DNA of 64,000 bases from Acuticoccus sp051016205 (GTDB taxonomy: Bacteria; Pseudomonadota; Alphaproteobacteria; Rhizobiales; Amorphaceae), in NCBI GenBank assembly GCA_051016205.1, contig CP136534.1:1550001-1614000 (forward strand), read 5' to 3'. Both the position numbers and the translations under genes were made by a program. Every line of letters begins with the position of its first letter. Position 1 is the stretch's first letter. This document shows positions 35,130-44,345 of this stretch, piece after piece. Under the pieces are notes generated by a model, which saw only the letters and a list, made by a program, of their open reading frames with translations, was not told the origin of the DNA and ran no database searches.

Positions 35130-36117
35130 GGGCGCTGGCAAGAGCCTCGCGGTGGCGGCGCGACCCTGGCACGTGAATGCCGCTTGCAAGGTGGATCCTC
35201 ACCTCGCCGCTGCCTGTGGGTGTCACTTCGCGCACAGCATCGAGGTTGACGATATGGCTGCGGTGGACGCGGAGGTGACGGGAATCAGCCGCCTCCAACA
35301 GTGCCTGAAGGGCGGCAAGTGTGGTCCGTGCCAAATAGGTCTTGGAGCCGCACACCACCTCCACATAGTTGCCCGCCGCCCGCGCCACGTCGATCTCAGG
35401 CGCGCGCAAGTGAAGGGTGCGCCCGCCGCATTTCAGCGCGATGCGTCCAACCTCGCGCGCATCATCCGTGGCGGCCTGCCGCTCAAGCCGGCGATAGTGC
35501 GCCGCACGGTTCAACACCACGAGGAGAGCGAACAAAACGTAGGTGAACGCGTCCTTGCGAAGCTCGTAAAGCCACACCAGCGGATCGGCAAAGCCGAATA
35601 CGTAAGGCTCGCCAAGCGCGGAAAATATCAGTGTGCGCAGCGCTGCAAACCCCAGCACATGGGCAAGGGAAAAGCCGATGAACCCTGCCACATGGATGGC
35701 AAGCGCCCACCGCCAGGTCGCGGCCGTCAATGGCGCGTGGGACAACAGTGCAGGCACCAGAGGAAACAGCGCCAGAAGGACGGCGTGGGAAGACCCTTCA
35801 AGCAGGAACGGTGTCCACCACCCGAACGGTTGAAGGTCTTCGCCACCGTCAAGGATCAGCGAGGTCGCCTCCACCACCAAAGAAGCCACCAGGAGCGCGG
35901 TGATGATGGCGAAGGAGCGACGGTCGGCAATCACGTCCGTCTCAGCGCCGGCACCGTAGGTCCGACCGCCCAGGCTGAAGGGGAGGGCCTGACGCGGCGT
36001 CTCTCCCGCGCCGGAGGGCACCTTCAGGTCGGGACCATTGCCTGTCGTCCCATGCATCCGCCACTCATCCCAAACTGAGCGATCCACCGCTGAAGGACGG
36101 GCATCATCGCGCCGCAT
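35107..36117 (-). CDS. Membrane-bound LytTR-family transcriptional regulator
   Basis: About 336 residues. After a hydrophilic N-terminus there are four hydrophobic segments between residues about 70 and 205 (e.g. FAIITALLVASLVVEATSL, AVLLALFPLVPALLSHAPL, AFTYVLFALLVVLN). The last 110 residues form a LytTR DNA-binding domain: LKCGGRTLHLRAPEIDVARA, NYVEVVCGSKTYLAR, FLRVHRSHIVNL-type segment RHLRVHRSHIVNLDAV and GEVRIHLASGIHVPGSRRH. It would sense a membrane signal and bind DNA directly. Start uncertain: ATG 36117 leaves almost no room before the divergent acyltransferase, while ATG 36057 leaves about 80 bases. Confidence 0.85.
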   Translation of the reverse strand: MRRDDARPSAVDRSVWDEWRMHGTTGNGPDLKVPSGAGETPRQALPFSLGGRTYGAGAETDVIADRRSFAIITALLVASLVVEATSLILDGGEDLQPFGWWTPFLLEGSSHAVLLALFPLVPALLSHAPLTAATWRWALAIHVAGFIGFSLAHVLGFAALRTLIFSALGEPYVFGFADPLVWLYELRKDAFTYVLFALLVVLNRAAHYRRLERQAATDDAREVGRIALKCGGRTLHLRAPEIDVARAAGNYVEVVCGSKTYLARTTLAALQALLEAADSRHLRVHRSHIVNLDAVREVTPTGSGEVRIHLASGIHVPGSRRHREALASALTAQNHL

Positions 36118-36135
36118 CAACAAGGGAGACCGACC

Positions 36136-37344
36136 GTGCGCGACCCCTCACCGCCGGCGCGCCGCCACGATCTGGACTGGCTGCGCGTTGCCGCCTTCGC
36201 AATCCTCATCTTCTACCACGTCGGCATGTTCTATGTGACGTGGGACTGGCACGTGAAAAGCGTTCACGCCTCCTCCGGTGCCGAGTGGTTGATGCGCCTC
36301 GTCAACCCGTGGCGCCTGCCGCTCCTGTTCTTCATCTCGGGGATTGCGCTGCGCTTTGTGGCCGACAGCGGGCCGTTGACACGTCTTGCCAGCCGAAGGG
36401 CCATGCGTCTTGGCCTTCCCATCCTCTTCGGGATGGCCGTGGTGGTGGCACCGCAAGCCTACTTCGAGGTTGTGGGCAAGGGTGAGTTCGCAGGGAGCTT
36501 TCTGGCGTTCTACCCGCACTACCTCGATCCGGCGTCGGACTTTTCCATCACCACACCCACGTGGAACCACCTTTGGTTTGTGGTCTACATCCTCCTTTAC
36601 ACCTTGCTCCTCTTGCCCGCGGCGCGGCCGTTGGCGGCGTTCATGGATGGCCATGGGGGAAGACTGTGCGCGCATGCCTTCGACCGACGCGGCGGGATTT
36701 TCCTGGCGCTCGCAGCCCTTGCCTTGCCCCATGTCGTCATTGACCTGTCCATCGGCGATGTCTTCCCCGTCACCCACAATCTGGTGGCTGATTGGGCCAA
36801 TCACGCTCATTGTCTGACGGTGTTTGTCCTCGGCTTCGTGCTTGCCAAGGAGAGGGCGTTTTGGGGCGCTGTGGAGCGTGGCCTCCTCCCCATCGGCTTT
36901 TTGGCGCTTGTGCTGACGGTGCTGTTTGCCGCCCTTTGGCTTAATTGGGACGATCTTCGCGGCACCATCACGGCCTCACCCCTGTCGAGCGCTGTGGTGA
37001 GAACCGTGCGGATCATTGCCGCCTGGGCCACCATCCTCACCGCCCTTGGCCTCGCACAGCGCTATCTGGACCGGCCGAGCCGCGCGCTCACCTACGCCAC
37101 AGAGGCCGTCTTCCCCTGGTACATCCTGCACCAGACGCTTCTGGTGGCCGCGGGCGTCTGGCTCACCAGCCTTAACCTCGGTGCCTTTCACGAGGTGATG
37201 CTGGTGATTGTGGCGGTTATCGCAGGGTGCGCGCTCATCCATGAGTGCTTAATCAGGCGCATTGCCCTCCTGCGACCCCTCTTCGGCCTCAAGGCGCGAC
37301 CCCCGCAGGCCCGTCCCACCGTCTCGGTCAAGGAGGCTCCATGA
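36136..37344 (+). CDS. Acyltransferase family 3 membrane protein (OpgC-like)
   Basis: The 402-residue protein has about ten hydrophobic segments and the N-terminal acyltransferase-3 motif RRHDLDWLRVAAFAILIFYH, whose R/D...H residues are the proposed catalytic part. It then reads LPLLFFISGIALRF. Family members O-acylate membrane or periplasmic glycans; the substrate is unknown. GTG 36136 is supported by AAGGGAG about ten bases upstream. The gene overlaps the cyclase gene by ATGA and diverges from the LytTR regulator, which may control it. Confidence 0.85.
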   Translation: MRDPSPPARRHDLDWLRVAAFAILIFYHVGMFYVTWDWHVKSVHASSGAEWLMRLVNPWRLPLLFFISGIALRFVADSGPLTRLASRRAMRLGLPILFGMAVVVAPQAYFEVVGKGEFAGSFLAFYPHYLDPASDFSITTPTWNHLWFVVYILLYTLLLLPAARPLAAFMDGHGGRLCAHAFDRRGGIFLALAALALPHVVIDLSIGDVFPVTHNLVADWANHAHCLTVFVLGFVLAKERAFWGAVERGLLPIGFLALVLTVLFAALWLNWDDLRGTITASPLSSAVVRTVRIIAAWATILTALGLAQRYLDRPSRALTYATEAVFPWYILHQTLLVAAGVWLTSLNLGAFHEVMLVIVAVIAGCALIHECLIRRIALLRPLFGLKARPPQARPTVSVKEAP

Positions 37345-38189
37345 GCGTTGAGGTGTCGCGCAAGCTCACGACCATCCTTGCCGCTGACGTTGAGGGCTAT
37401 TGCCGGCTGATGGCCGCCGACGAGGCCGACACGCTGGCGCGGCTCATGGATTGCAGGGCACTTCTGTCGGCCCTCATCACCCGCCACGGCGGGCGGATCG
37501 CCAACACGGCAGGCGACGGGATGATTGCCGAGTTTGCATCCGTGGTGGAGGCAGTGCAGTGCGCCATCGAAATCCAGAGCGAGCTTGATGCCAGGAATGG
37601 CGGCGTTGCGTCAGAGCGCGCCATGCGCCTTCGCGTCGGCATCCACCTTGGCGATGTGATGACCGATGGCGGCGACCTTTTCGGCGAAGGCGTGAACCTT
37701 GCCGCCCGTTTGGAGCAGATGGCAGGGCCGGGGGACGTGTTCATTTCCCAGCCGGTCTACGACCAGATCCACCGCAAGCTGCGTGTCGACTATGATTTCA
37801 TGGGCTTGAAGCAGGCCCACAACCTCCCCGAGCCCGTTGCCGTCTACCGCGTCAGGTCCGGCGGCCGGATGGCATCTTTGCCGCCACCCGCGTCGGTCGC
37901 CCCATGCACACCGCCTCCAGCGATGCCGAAGGAGCGCCCCTTGCCAATGGAGACGGTCAGGCGGGTTGCCATCTACGCCGGCACAGTGGCGGCAGCCCTC
38001 GCGGCCATTGATATCGCGACCGAGGGCAAACCGTGGTGGCCTTACCCGGCGATCATTGCGGTCGCCGCGGTCGCCGTGACAGCTGTGCGGTCCCTGGTGC
38101 GGGACAGCGCCACGCGCACTGCAGCGCAAGCTGGAACGGTGGTGGCCACCCTCCTTGCCCTCAAAACCGTGGCCGACGCCCTGAACTGA
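37341..38189 (+). CDS. Class III adenylate/guanylate cyclase with C-terminal membrane segments
   Basis: The 282-residue protein begins directly with a cyclase homology domain: RKLTTILAADVEGYCRLMAA (first metal aspartate), IANTAGDGMIAEFASVVEAV (second aspartate), LRVGIHLGDV and LFGEGVNLAARLEQ (the transition-state asparagine and arginine). After a proline-rich linker come two or three hydrophobic segments (VAIYAGTVAAALAAIDIA and AIIAVAAVAVTAVRSL) that anchor the C-terminus. The usual order has sensors N-terminal, so this is a reversed layout. The position often occupied by a substrate-selecting lysine before GD has asparagine/threonine (NTAGD). Translationally coupled to the acyltransferase. 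Confidence 0.87.
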   Translation: MSVEVSRKLTTILAADVEGYCRLMAADEADTLARLMDCRALLSALITRHGGRIANTAGDGMIAEFASVVEAVQCAIEIQSELDARNGGVASERAMRLRVGIHLGDVMTDGGDLFGEGVNLAARLEQMAGPGDVFISQPVYDQIHRKLRVDYDFMGLKQAHNLPEPVAVYRVRSGGRMASLPPPASVAPCTPPPAMPKERPLPMETVRRVAIYAGTVAAALAAIDIATEGKPWWPYPAIIAVAAVAVTAVRSLVRDSATRTAAQAGTVVATLLALKTVADALN

Positions 38190-38564
38190 CGGCCCTCGTG
38201 CCAGACACGAAAGTGTGGGGGCGGGTCTTCGTCATTGCTGCATCATAGCGCCGGCGAGGGCCAGGGCGGCGCGCAAGGGACGCGGCGGGCGGGACGCACC
38301 CACAAGATGCACGAAACTCTAGGAGGATATTCTGGACGATGCCTATGGCCATTACGGCGGCATCGGACTTCCAAGTGCGCTGAGCCGGTCCGTCCATGTC
38401 ACCTCTCGCCAGCCAGTCGGTCCTGTTTCGGTGGTGTCATGCGGATTGGGCGATTGAGGGCTGACGCAAGCTGAAAACGAGTCTATATCAGAAATTATGG
38501 CGCGCTCAGAGGTGCTTTTAAATTCCGCGTGCCAGTATAGGTATATCTACGGAGTTTTGTGCTG
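38190..38564. other. Intergenic interval before the glycosyltransferase
   Basis: About 375 bases with no convincing gene. The right half becomes markedly A/T-rich (around 38470-38550) and probably contains the promoter of the glycosyltransferase gene; GGAG at 38551-38554 is its ribosome site. I cannot define a -35/-10 pair with confidence. Confidence 0.4.
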
Positions 38565-39515
38565 ATGAGTGCTCTGATATTGACAAGTGTCAAGGATGAA
38601 GGGCCTTGGCTTATCGAGTGGGTCGCTTACCATGGCGCGCTGGGTGCCAATGATATTCTGATTTATCAGAATGAGTCGACCGATTTAACGCACGAAATCT
38701 TACAAAGGCTCCAAGAGCTCGGCGTTGTTCACTACAAAGATAACACCAACACAATCACGCAACCGCCAAAGCCTCGCAAGAGACGGCCGCAGCTAGAAGC
38801 GTATTCGGACGCCTTCGGATCTGATCTATACGCTAGGAATAAATGGTGTCTCGTCATTGATGTGGACGAGTATCTGAACCTCAAAATCCACAACTCCATG
38901 GACGAGTTTTGTACCTACCACAGCGCGGTGGATGCTGTTGCGATCAACTGGAGGTGCTTTGGGTCCGCTGGTCGGACCTTGTGGTCACCGATGATGACCA
39001 TCGATCGGTTCGACCGTTGTGCCCCTGAACAGCACTACTCAAGCCTCAAGTTCAAATCAATGCATCGGACCGACCGGGGTTTTAGAGCCATCGGCATCCA
39101 CCGGCCTCGCGGGGAGGCTGCACGGGACGCGTACGTCTACGCGGGCGGTCCCAGGGTGTCTGACGTGCTGCAGTTGGATATCAAGCAGGGCAAGTGGCAA
39201 GGAACGCGCGGTTACCACGCTGTCGCGCAGATCAATCACTATACCGTTCGCAGTCGCGAGGAGGCCCGTCGGAAGATGGTGCGCGGTCGTGGCACGGGCA
39301 AACCGGCCCATGACTTCGACTATTACTTCAATCGGTTCGACCTCAACCATATGGAAGAAACATCCATCAGCCGCCACGCTTTCAAAGCCCGGCGGCGTTA
39401 CAACGAGTTGTTGGATGACGCCGTCCTGCGCGAGCTCTACCGTGAAAGCTGCCGGATCCACTTTGCTAGCCCCGCCAGTCCCGAAACCGCCGACCAGACG
39501 CGTGATGCCGCGTGA
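38565..39515 (+). CDS. Glycosyltransferase family 2-like protein (Glyco_tranf_2_4 type)
   Basis: The 316-residue protein has the N-terminal pattern of this family: ILTSVKDEGPWLIEWVAYH, then LGANDILIYQNESTD. The metal-binding DxD-like site is in WCLVIDVDEYLNL, followed by INWRCFGSAG. The C-terminus contains INHYTVRSREEARRKMVRGR. It would transfer a sugar onto a surface glycan or protein in the cytoplasm. ATG 38565 lies 10 bases after GGAG; GTG 38559 is the alternative. The gene is richer in A/T than its neighbours, a sign of transfer. It converges on rtcB across a strong hairpin. Confidence 0.82.
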   Translation: MSALILTSVKDEGPWLIEWVAYHGALGANDILIYQNESTDLTHEILQRLQELGVVHYKDNTNTITQPPKPRKRRPQLEAYSDAFGSDLYARNKWCLVIDVDEYLNLKIHNSMDEFCTYHSAVDAVAINWRCFGSAGRTLWSPMMTIDRFDRCAPEQHYSSLKFKSMHRTDRGFRAIGIHRPRGEAARDAYVYAGGPRVSDVLQLDIKQGKWQGTRGYHAVAQINHYTVRSREEARRKMVRGRGTGKPAHDFDYYFNRFDLNHMEETSISRHAFKARRRYNELLDDAVLRELYRESCRIHFASPASPETADQTRDAA

Positions 39516-39522
39516 GGGACGG

Positions 39523-39564
39523 GCCGTTGGCAGCCCTCACTCCCTATGAAGGGCTGCCAACGGC
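39523..39564. repeat. Perfect 15-bp inverted repeat between convergent genes
   Basis: Arms GCCGTTGGCAGCCCT (39523-39537) and its exact complement (39550-39564) enclose a 12-base loop. It lies between the glycosyltransferase stop (39515) and the rtcB stop (39591). Neither strand has a clear T run after the stem, so it is not a textbook intrinsic terminator, although a stem this stable may serve both genes. Confidence 0.75.
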
Positions 39565-39590
39565 AAAACACGGGCAAAGGCCGACACCGG

Positions 39591-40940
39591 TCAGGGCGGT
39601 GCAACCGGCCGGTCGCGTTTTCGGCGCCACGGTGCGTTGACCTGCCAGTTCCCAGCCATGATGCACCCGTACGGGTCCACGTGGTCAACAATCTGAGCAA
39701 GCCCGAACGCTTCGATCTGCCGCTCGATCGTCTCCGCAGGCTTATAGGCGCTCGGCATCTCCGACGGGTCGGGGACGCCTGAGAACCAACGCACATCGAT
39801 TGTGCCAAGGTCATCATGCTTGCCGCCAGTCTGGCGCAAATGCGCCGACCGGCTGACGTTGCGCCCTGCGCCGTGGGGGCAGAACCCGAGGGCGTCCGGG
39901 CGATCCGAGCCCGTCGCAATGAGGATCGGCGCTCCCATATTGAGCGGGATCAGCACGCGGCCGCTGGCGTCGTCAGCATAGTCGCGCCACGCCGGGGTCG
40001 CCCCCTTGCCGTGCAAGAAGGTGTCGCCCCGTTTGAATACGAAGTTGTGTTCATTCCAATAGCGATCGCGCGGCTGTGCGCCCACAAGGTCGTGGATGGC
40101 AAAGTGGTTCGCCTTCGTCCACGCGCGGATCACCTGAAGCGCTTCCCAGTACGCTTCGCCGTCAGCGCTTTCTGCCTCTATCCAGGCATTGGCCTTCAAC
40201 GTCTCTGGCGAGCGCTCAAGGCGCACCCGCTCCGCAACCGCCATCCCACGCTTATAAAGCATTGCCCCCGGCTTCCTCGAACCGTGGTGGGTGACGAGCG
40301 CCACCTCTCCCGTCGAGCGCAGCCGTCCCACAAACAGGAAGTGGTTGCCATCACCCTGTGTGGCGAAGTGCTGGACGGCGGCCGTCTCTAGCCCGCTTAG
40401 GAAGGGGTTGCCCTCAAACTGCTTCAAGAGGGCGTCGGATGGGCGGTGCTGTGCCCCATCCGTTCGACCGCCGCCGCCGAAGTGGGTGATTTCCTGCGCC
40501 CGATCAAGGGTTGCCTTGGGGTCTACATCGCCGAGCACGCTGATGGCCACGGAGCAACATATGTCGGCCGAATGCATGCCGGGGTGGATCGCGCGGGAGG
40601 CCGCGACACCGCCGACCGGAATGGTGCCGGGCGCGCCCGTGGGGCACGCATCAGGCATGACAGCCATTGCCTCAATGACGGGCGTGCGCGACAGGGCCGC
40701 CATCGTCTCGCGCACCGCTTTGACATTGGCGCGCTCGGCATCGTTCTGCGCGTCGATGAACTCCCCATGCGGGATGGCGTTGGCGGTCCTCAACGCGATG
40801 GGCGGATCCGGCGCGCACGCCATCGCCGCAGCGCGCGGGTCTTCGCCGGCCGCAAGCGCCGCATTGGCAGCCTCAAGGGCGGCCGCGAAATGCCTGCCAG
40901 GCGACATGCCCCATTCAATCAATGTCTTACCGTCAATCAT
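39591..40940 (-). CDS. rtcB: RtcB-family RNA ligase
   Basis: About 449 residues from ATG 40940; the frame is open to 40979. RtcB landmarks are present in order: VGGVAASRAIHPGMHSADIC with the DxxC metal ligand, QGDGNHFLFVG, LVTHHGSRKPGAML, FLHGKGATPAW, LIPLNMGAPILI and the guanylylated histidine motif CPHGAGRNVSRS. RtcB seals 2',3'-cyclic phosphate and 5'-OH RNA ends using GTP and Mn(II). No rtcA or rtcR lies alongside, so its control is unclear. It is flanked by two A/T-rich glycosyltransferase genes that appear to be later arrivals. Confidence 0.92.
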   Translation of the reverse strand: MIDGKTLIEWGMSPGRHFAAALEAANAALAAGEDPRAAAMACAPDPPIALRTANAIPHGEFIDAQNDAERANVKAVRETMAALSRTPVIEAMAVMPDACPTGAPGTIPVGGVAASRAIHPGMHSADICCSVAISVLGDVDPKATLDRAQEITHFGGGGRTDGAQHRPSDALLKQFEGNPFLSGLETAAVQHFATQGDGNHFLFVGRLRSTGEVALVTHHGSRKPGAMLYKRGMAVAERVRLERSPETLKANAWIEAESADGEAYWEALQVIRAWTKANHFAIHDLVGAQPRDRYWNEHNFVFKRGDTFLHGKGATPAWRDYADDASGRVLIPLNMGAPILIATGSDRPDALGFCPHGAGRNVSRSAHLRQTGGKHDDLGTIDVRWFSGVPDPSEMPSAYKPAETIERQIEAFGLAQIVDHVDPYGCIMAGNWQVNAPWRRKRDRPVAPP

Positions 40941-41090
40941 GATGTCATCATCTGCACATTGGCCACGACCCCAGCGCACGGCCCCTGTTGGCCAACCGCT
41001 TCGGCCGGGCCGATCTGCGCAGACATCCCTTTACCAACATTACAACTGGACCACCTCGCGGGCGGCCACTCATCGTACTGACACGCACGA

Positions 41091-42173
41091 TCAACTCGCC
41101 AGTCCATCGGGGTGAGGGTCAGAATCGACCAAGCGAACCCGCCGATGATACTCCATAATCACCCGACGGACGAGGCGCATCTCAGTTCGCCGAACCAGAA
41201 AGCGCTTTATGAAATTGGAGCCGTTGCGGGCAATGTCTTCACACTTGGCTTCGTTCTCTTCACACCACTGAAAGACGCTCTCCAGGTCGGAAAGGTCCGA
41301 CCTCACCGGGATATAGTGGTGAAAGGGAACAAGGAGGCTCTCGCAGGCCCACGATTCCACTGTTGGGTGAGGCATGATTACGGCTGAGTTTGAAAACAAT
41401 GCCCACTTGAGACCGGAACTCACATCATTTCCCTCAAGGCTGAGGATAAATTTGCTTTGTAGCTGCTCTGGTATGCTAAGCGGGTCTTTGGTGCATTGGT
41501 GCAGTTGATTGAGCGGGAATTCCGATTGATCCTCACGCATATTCATTTTGGCAAAGCCGACGTCCAGCCAATTTGCCTCTATGGTTTTCATGATGTGCGG
41601 AATGAACGCTCGACTTCCAAGGTTTTCTCGCCCACGTTTTCGTCTGAAAATCCCAGTTGTCGTTCCCCGCCAAACAATTCTTGATTGCTTCTCTCGGAAT
41701 TGCACGTCGTTGCCGATAACGTCTTGGATCGGCATCCAGTGGCGATTGGCGTTCAAGGGCAGAAGGAAGGAATTGCCGGGATGCAGTAACGGGCGAGCCT
41801 TCGCGAATGCGGGGACACTCAGCGCCTGACTTGGGTCGCCTGCCACGAGCATGAAGGGCGCGTCGATTGAGAATTTCCTATGTAATTCCACAAGTGGAAC
41901 AGCATAGTTGTGCAGCGTCCTCTTGTTTGCGACAGGCCGGCCGTTGGCAAACTCGTATGCTTTTTCAAGATCGGCAAATTCCATTTTGGAATTGCAGAGC
42001 ATTGTTTGCCATTTGTAGGTGATGACGTATTCGCCATGCGTCAGCTGAGTGGCATGTCCGAGATAGATTTTGAGGCGCTTTTCGATGAAGGGATTGCTCG
42101 TCAAAGCGGCGACCTGCGCATCGGGAGCAGCGTCGCTGGTATCGGCGAGAAGTGAAAATTTCCGATCGAACAT
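41091..42173 (-). CDS. Glycosyltransferase family 90 (CAP10/LPS-modifying type)
   Basis: The 360-residue protein has the GT90 core: SRIVWRGTTTGIFRRKRGRE, then FILSLEGNDVSSGLKWALFS, the donor-binding stretch, followed by VIMPHPTVESWACESLLVPF and HYIPVRSDLSDLESV. The family transfers xylose or glucose onto capsule or LPS acceptors. No signal peptide or membrane helix is seen, so it should act at the cytoplasmic face. Like the other glycosyltransferase, the gene is visibly A/T-rich compared with the window. Confidence 0.85.
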   Translation of the reverse strand: MFDRKFSLLADTSDAAPDAQVAALTSNPFIEKRLKIYLGHATQLTHGEYVITYKWQTMLCNSKMEFADLEKAYEFANGRPVANKRTLHNYAVPLVELHRKFSIDAPFMLVAGDPSQALSVPAFAKARPLLHPGNSFLLPLNANRHWMPIQDVIGNDVQFREKQSRIVWRGTTTGIFRRKRGRENLGSRAFIPHIMKTIEANWLDVGFAKMNMREDQSEFPLNQLHQCTKDPLSIPEQLQSKFILSLEGNDVSSGLKWALFSNSAVIMPHPTVESWACESLLVPFHHYIPVRSDLSDLESVFQWCEENEAKCEDIARNGSNFIKRFLVRRTEMRLVRRVIMEYHRRVRLVDSDPHPDGLAS

Positions 42174-42952
42174 TTTTTCTCAGTTATACAACCAGTGGGG
42201 TGCGCCTATGGGCTCAAGCCACCAAAACGGGGCTCGCTCAGGTTGATACTCCAGGTGTTTGGCCTTTGGCGAGAACCCCGGGCGCTCCACCGTTGTCAAA
42301 CCCAAGCGCGGCGCTCCCGTGAGAGCCAACCCGCTTTGCAATGAGGGCAGGCACAAATGCCAATCACAATGGCGGCGTTGGCGGCCTCCAACCTTGTCGC
42401 GGCCCGGGGAGGTCGTTCGCCCAAAGCACTGTCGTGGCCTGTATCCTGAGGAGGTGGATACGCGGGGCAGCGGCTATGGGGCTGTCTTGTTGGATATGGC
42501 CATACATGTTGACCGGCCTTGGATGAGGACCTCGACCCTCATCCCTCTTGCTGGTCTTGGCACTGCCCATCGCACGACCCCGACATATCAGGACGCGCAC
42601 CCGTCTCCGAGCCCTTTGCGTGCCTTCGCGCCGGAGGTGGGCGCCCAGAACGCCCCGTCTCTGACTTTGCCCCTTGCTCATGCCACGCGGAACTGGTGCT
42701 TTCCGGTTGCTCCCCCATCGAACCCCTTGTCACGCCTATTGCAATTTGAGGGCACGTGGACCTATATGGTACCCGTGTCGCGCGTAGACTGTCGTTTGGC
42801 GTCGGGCGGCGCGAGCTTCTCTAAGGTGGCCTTAAGAGCATTGCCGAGAAGAGTGCCGGATGGCGCGTGAACCCGGTAGCTGATCTACGCAGGCTCCCAC
42901 TAAAAAGTTTCCATCAGCCCACGATGGCGATGGTCTAGGAAAATTCAATCTC
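42174..42952. other. Long intergenic interval, no gene recognised
   Basis: Nearly 780 bases lie between the divergent GT90 and helicase genes. Frames of 60-200 codons exist on both strands (for example 42259-42870) but have odd composition, no domain motif and no ribosome site, so I treat them as chance. The last 60 bases are A/T-rich and should hold the helicase promoter. Confidence 0.45.
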
Positions 42953-44269
42953 TTGAAAACCTTTGCTGATCTCGGCCTTGCCGAGACGCTCCTTCGTGCC
43001 CTCGCTGCACAAGGCTACAAAAATCCAACACCGATCCAGTCCGGGGTCATCCCACGCCTCCTCGCGGGCGAGGATGTTCTGGGCATCGCGCAGACAGGGA
43101 CGGGGAAAACCGCGTCCTTCGTCCTGCCGCTCCTCAATCGGATCGGCGAAGGCAACACAAGTCGATCGGCGCGGTCTGCGCAGGCTCTGATCCTTGCACC
43201 CACACGTGAGCTTGCCTCCCAGATCGCGGATGAGATCCACCGCTACAGCAGGCACATGCGCGCCTCGGTGGCCGTCGTGGTTGGCGGCGTCAAGCCGGGG
43301 CCGCAGGTGCGAGCCCTGGCGCGCGGCGTTGAGATTGTCGTGGCGACCCCCGGTCGGCTGCTCGACCATATGTCCACGGGCGCTGTCGACCTCGGCAGCG
43401 CACGCTATGTTGTGCTCGACGAGGCCGATCACATGCTCGACCTCGGTTTCATGCCGGCGATCAGAAAAATCATGTCGGCACTGCCGAAGCGGCGCCAGAC
43501 GGTGCTGATGTCGGCAACGATGCCGAAGGAGATCCGGCGGCTTGCCGCGCAGTTCCAAACTGACCCTGCGGAAGTGTCCGTCGCACCCGCGGCCCGGCCG
43601 ATCGAAGAGATCGCGCAAAGCGTCATCGAGGTTAGCAGCGCCCACAAGCGGGCCGTGCTTGCCGGCATCCTCGCAGGCGAGACGGTAACCCGGGCCATCG
43701 TCTTCACGCGCACAAAGCACGGCGCTGACAAGGTGAAGCGCCACCTCGAAGCCGCCGGACTGTCGGCCACGGCAATTCACGGCAACAAGAGCCAGGCGCA
43801 GCGCCAGCGGGCGCTTGATGCGTTTCGCTCCGGCAATGCGCCGATCTTGGTTGCGACCGACATTGCGGCGCGGGGCATCCATGTTGACGACGTGTCGCAC
43901 GTTATCAACTACGAGCTTCCTGAGGTGGCCGAAGTCTACGTCCACCGTATTGGGCGCACGGCGCGGGCCGGGGAGAGCGGCATTGCCATTTCCTTGTGCG
44001 ACCCGTCAGAGCGCAATCTGCTTCGCGCAATCGAGCGTTTGATCAAGACCCCGCTCGGCCGGGAAGCGGCCGTGCCGCGTGAGGCGTCTGTACCCACGCC
44101 GCCGAACGCTGGCGAGCGGACTCCCCCGCGCCGCAACGGGAGCGCTCCCTCAACACGGGGAGCCGCAAGCCGCAGCGAACCGCGTTCGGACACCGCGCAT
44201 CGTCGACGCAATAAGTCTTCGCGCCGCAACCGGCCGAACTCAAGTCATGCCGACAGGACAGCGGCATAG
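42953..44269 (+). CDS. DEAD-box RNA helicase (RhlE/CsdA type)
   Basis: The 438-residue protein has every DEAD-box motif: the Q motif (GYKNPTPIQSGVIP), I (AQTGTGKTASF), Ia (PTRELASQI), II (VLDEADHMLDLGF), III (SAT), IV (AIVFTRTKHGAD), V (ATDIAARGIHVDDV) and VI (YVHRIGRTARAG). The C-terminal tail is basic and rich in R, S and P, as in RhlE. The start is TTG 42953, just before KTFADLGL; AGGA is about 13 bases upstream. The cold-shock gene follows by 76 bases, so the two may be cold-induced together to remodel mRNA and ribosome precursors. Confidence 0.92.
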   Translation: MKTFADLGLAETLLRALAAQGYKNPTPIQSGVIPRLLAGEDVLGIAQTGTGKTASFVLPLLNRIGEGNTSRSARSAQALILAPTRELASQIADEIHRYSRHMRASVAVVVGGVKPGPQVRALARGVEIVVATPGRLLDHMSTGAVDLGSARYVVLDEADHMLDLGFMPAIRKIMSALPKRRQTVLMSATMPKEIRRLAAQFQTDPAEVSVAPAARPIEEIAQSVIEVSSAHKRAVLAGILAGETVTRAIVFTRTKHGADKVKRHLEAAGLSATAIHGNKSQAQRQRALDAFRSGNAPILVATDIAARGIHVDDVSHVINYELPEVAEVYVHRIGRTARAGESGIAISLCDPSERNLLRAIERLIKTPLGREAAVPREASVPTPPNAGERTPPRRNGSAPSTRGAASRSEPRSDTAHRRRNKSSRRNRPNSSHADRTAA

Positions 44270-44345
44270 ACCGCGCGGGCTCCATCCCGCGCACCTCATC
44301 TGACCATCCCCCGACAAGCAACGGGCCAACGCGAGAAAGACGACC

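Noticed and set aside
42259..42870. A 203-codon + strand frame in the gap before the helicase
   Set aside because: No motif, no ribosome site and unusual composition; I left the gap unannotated.
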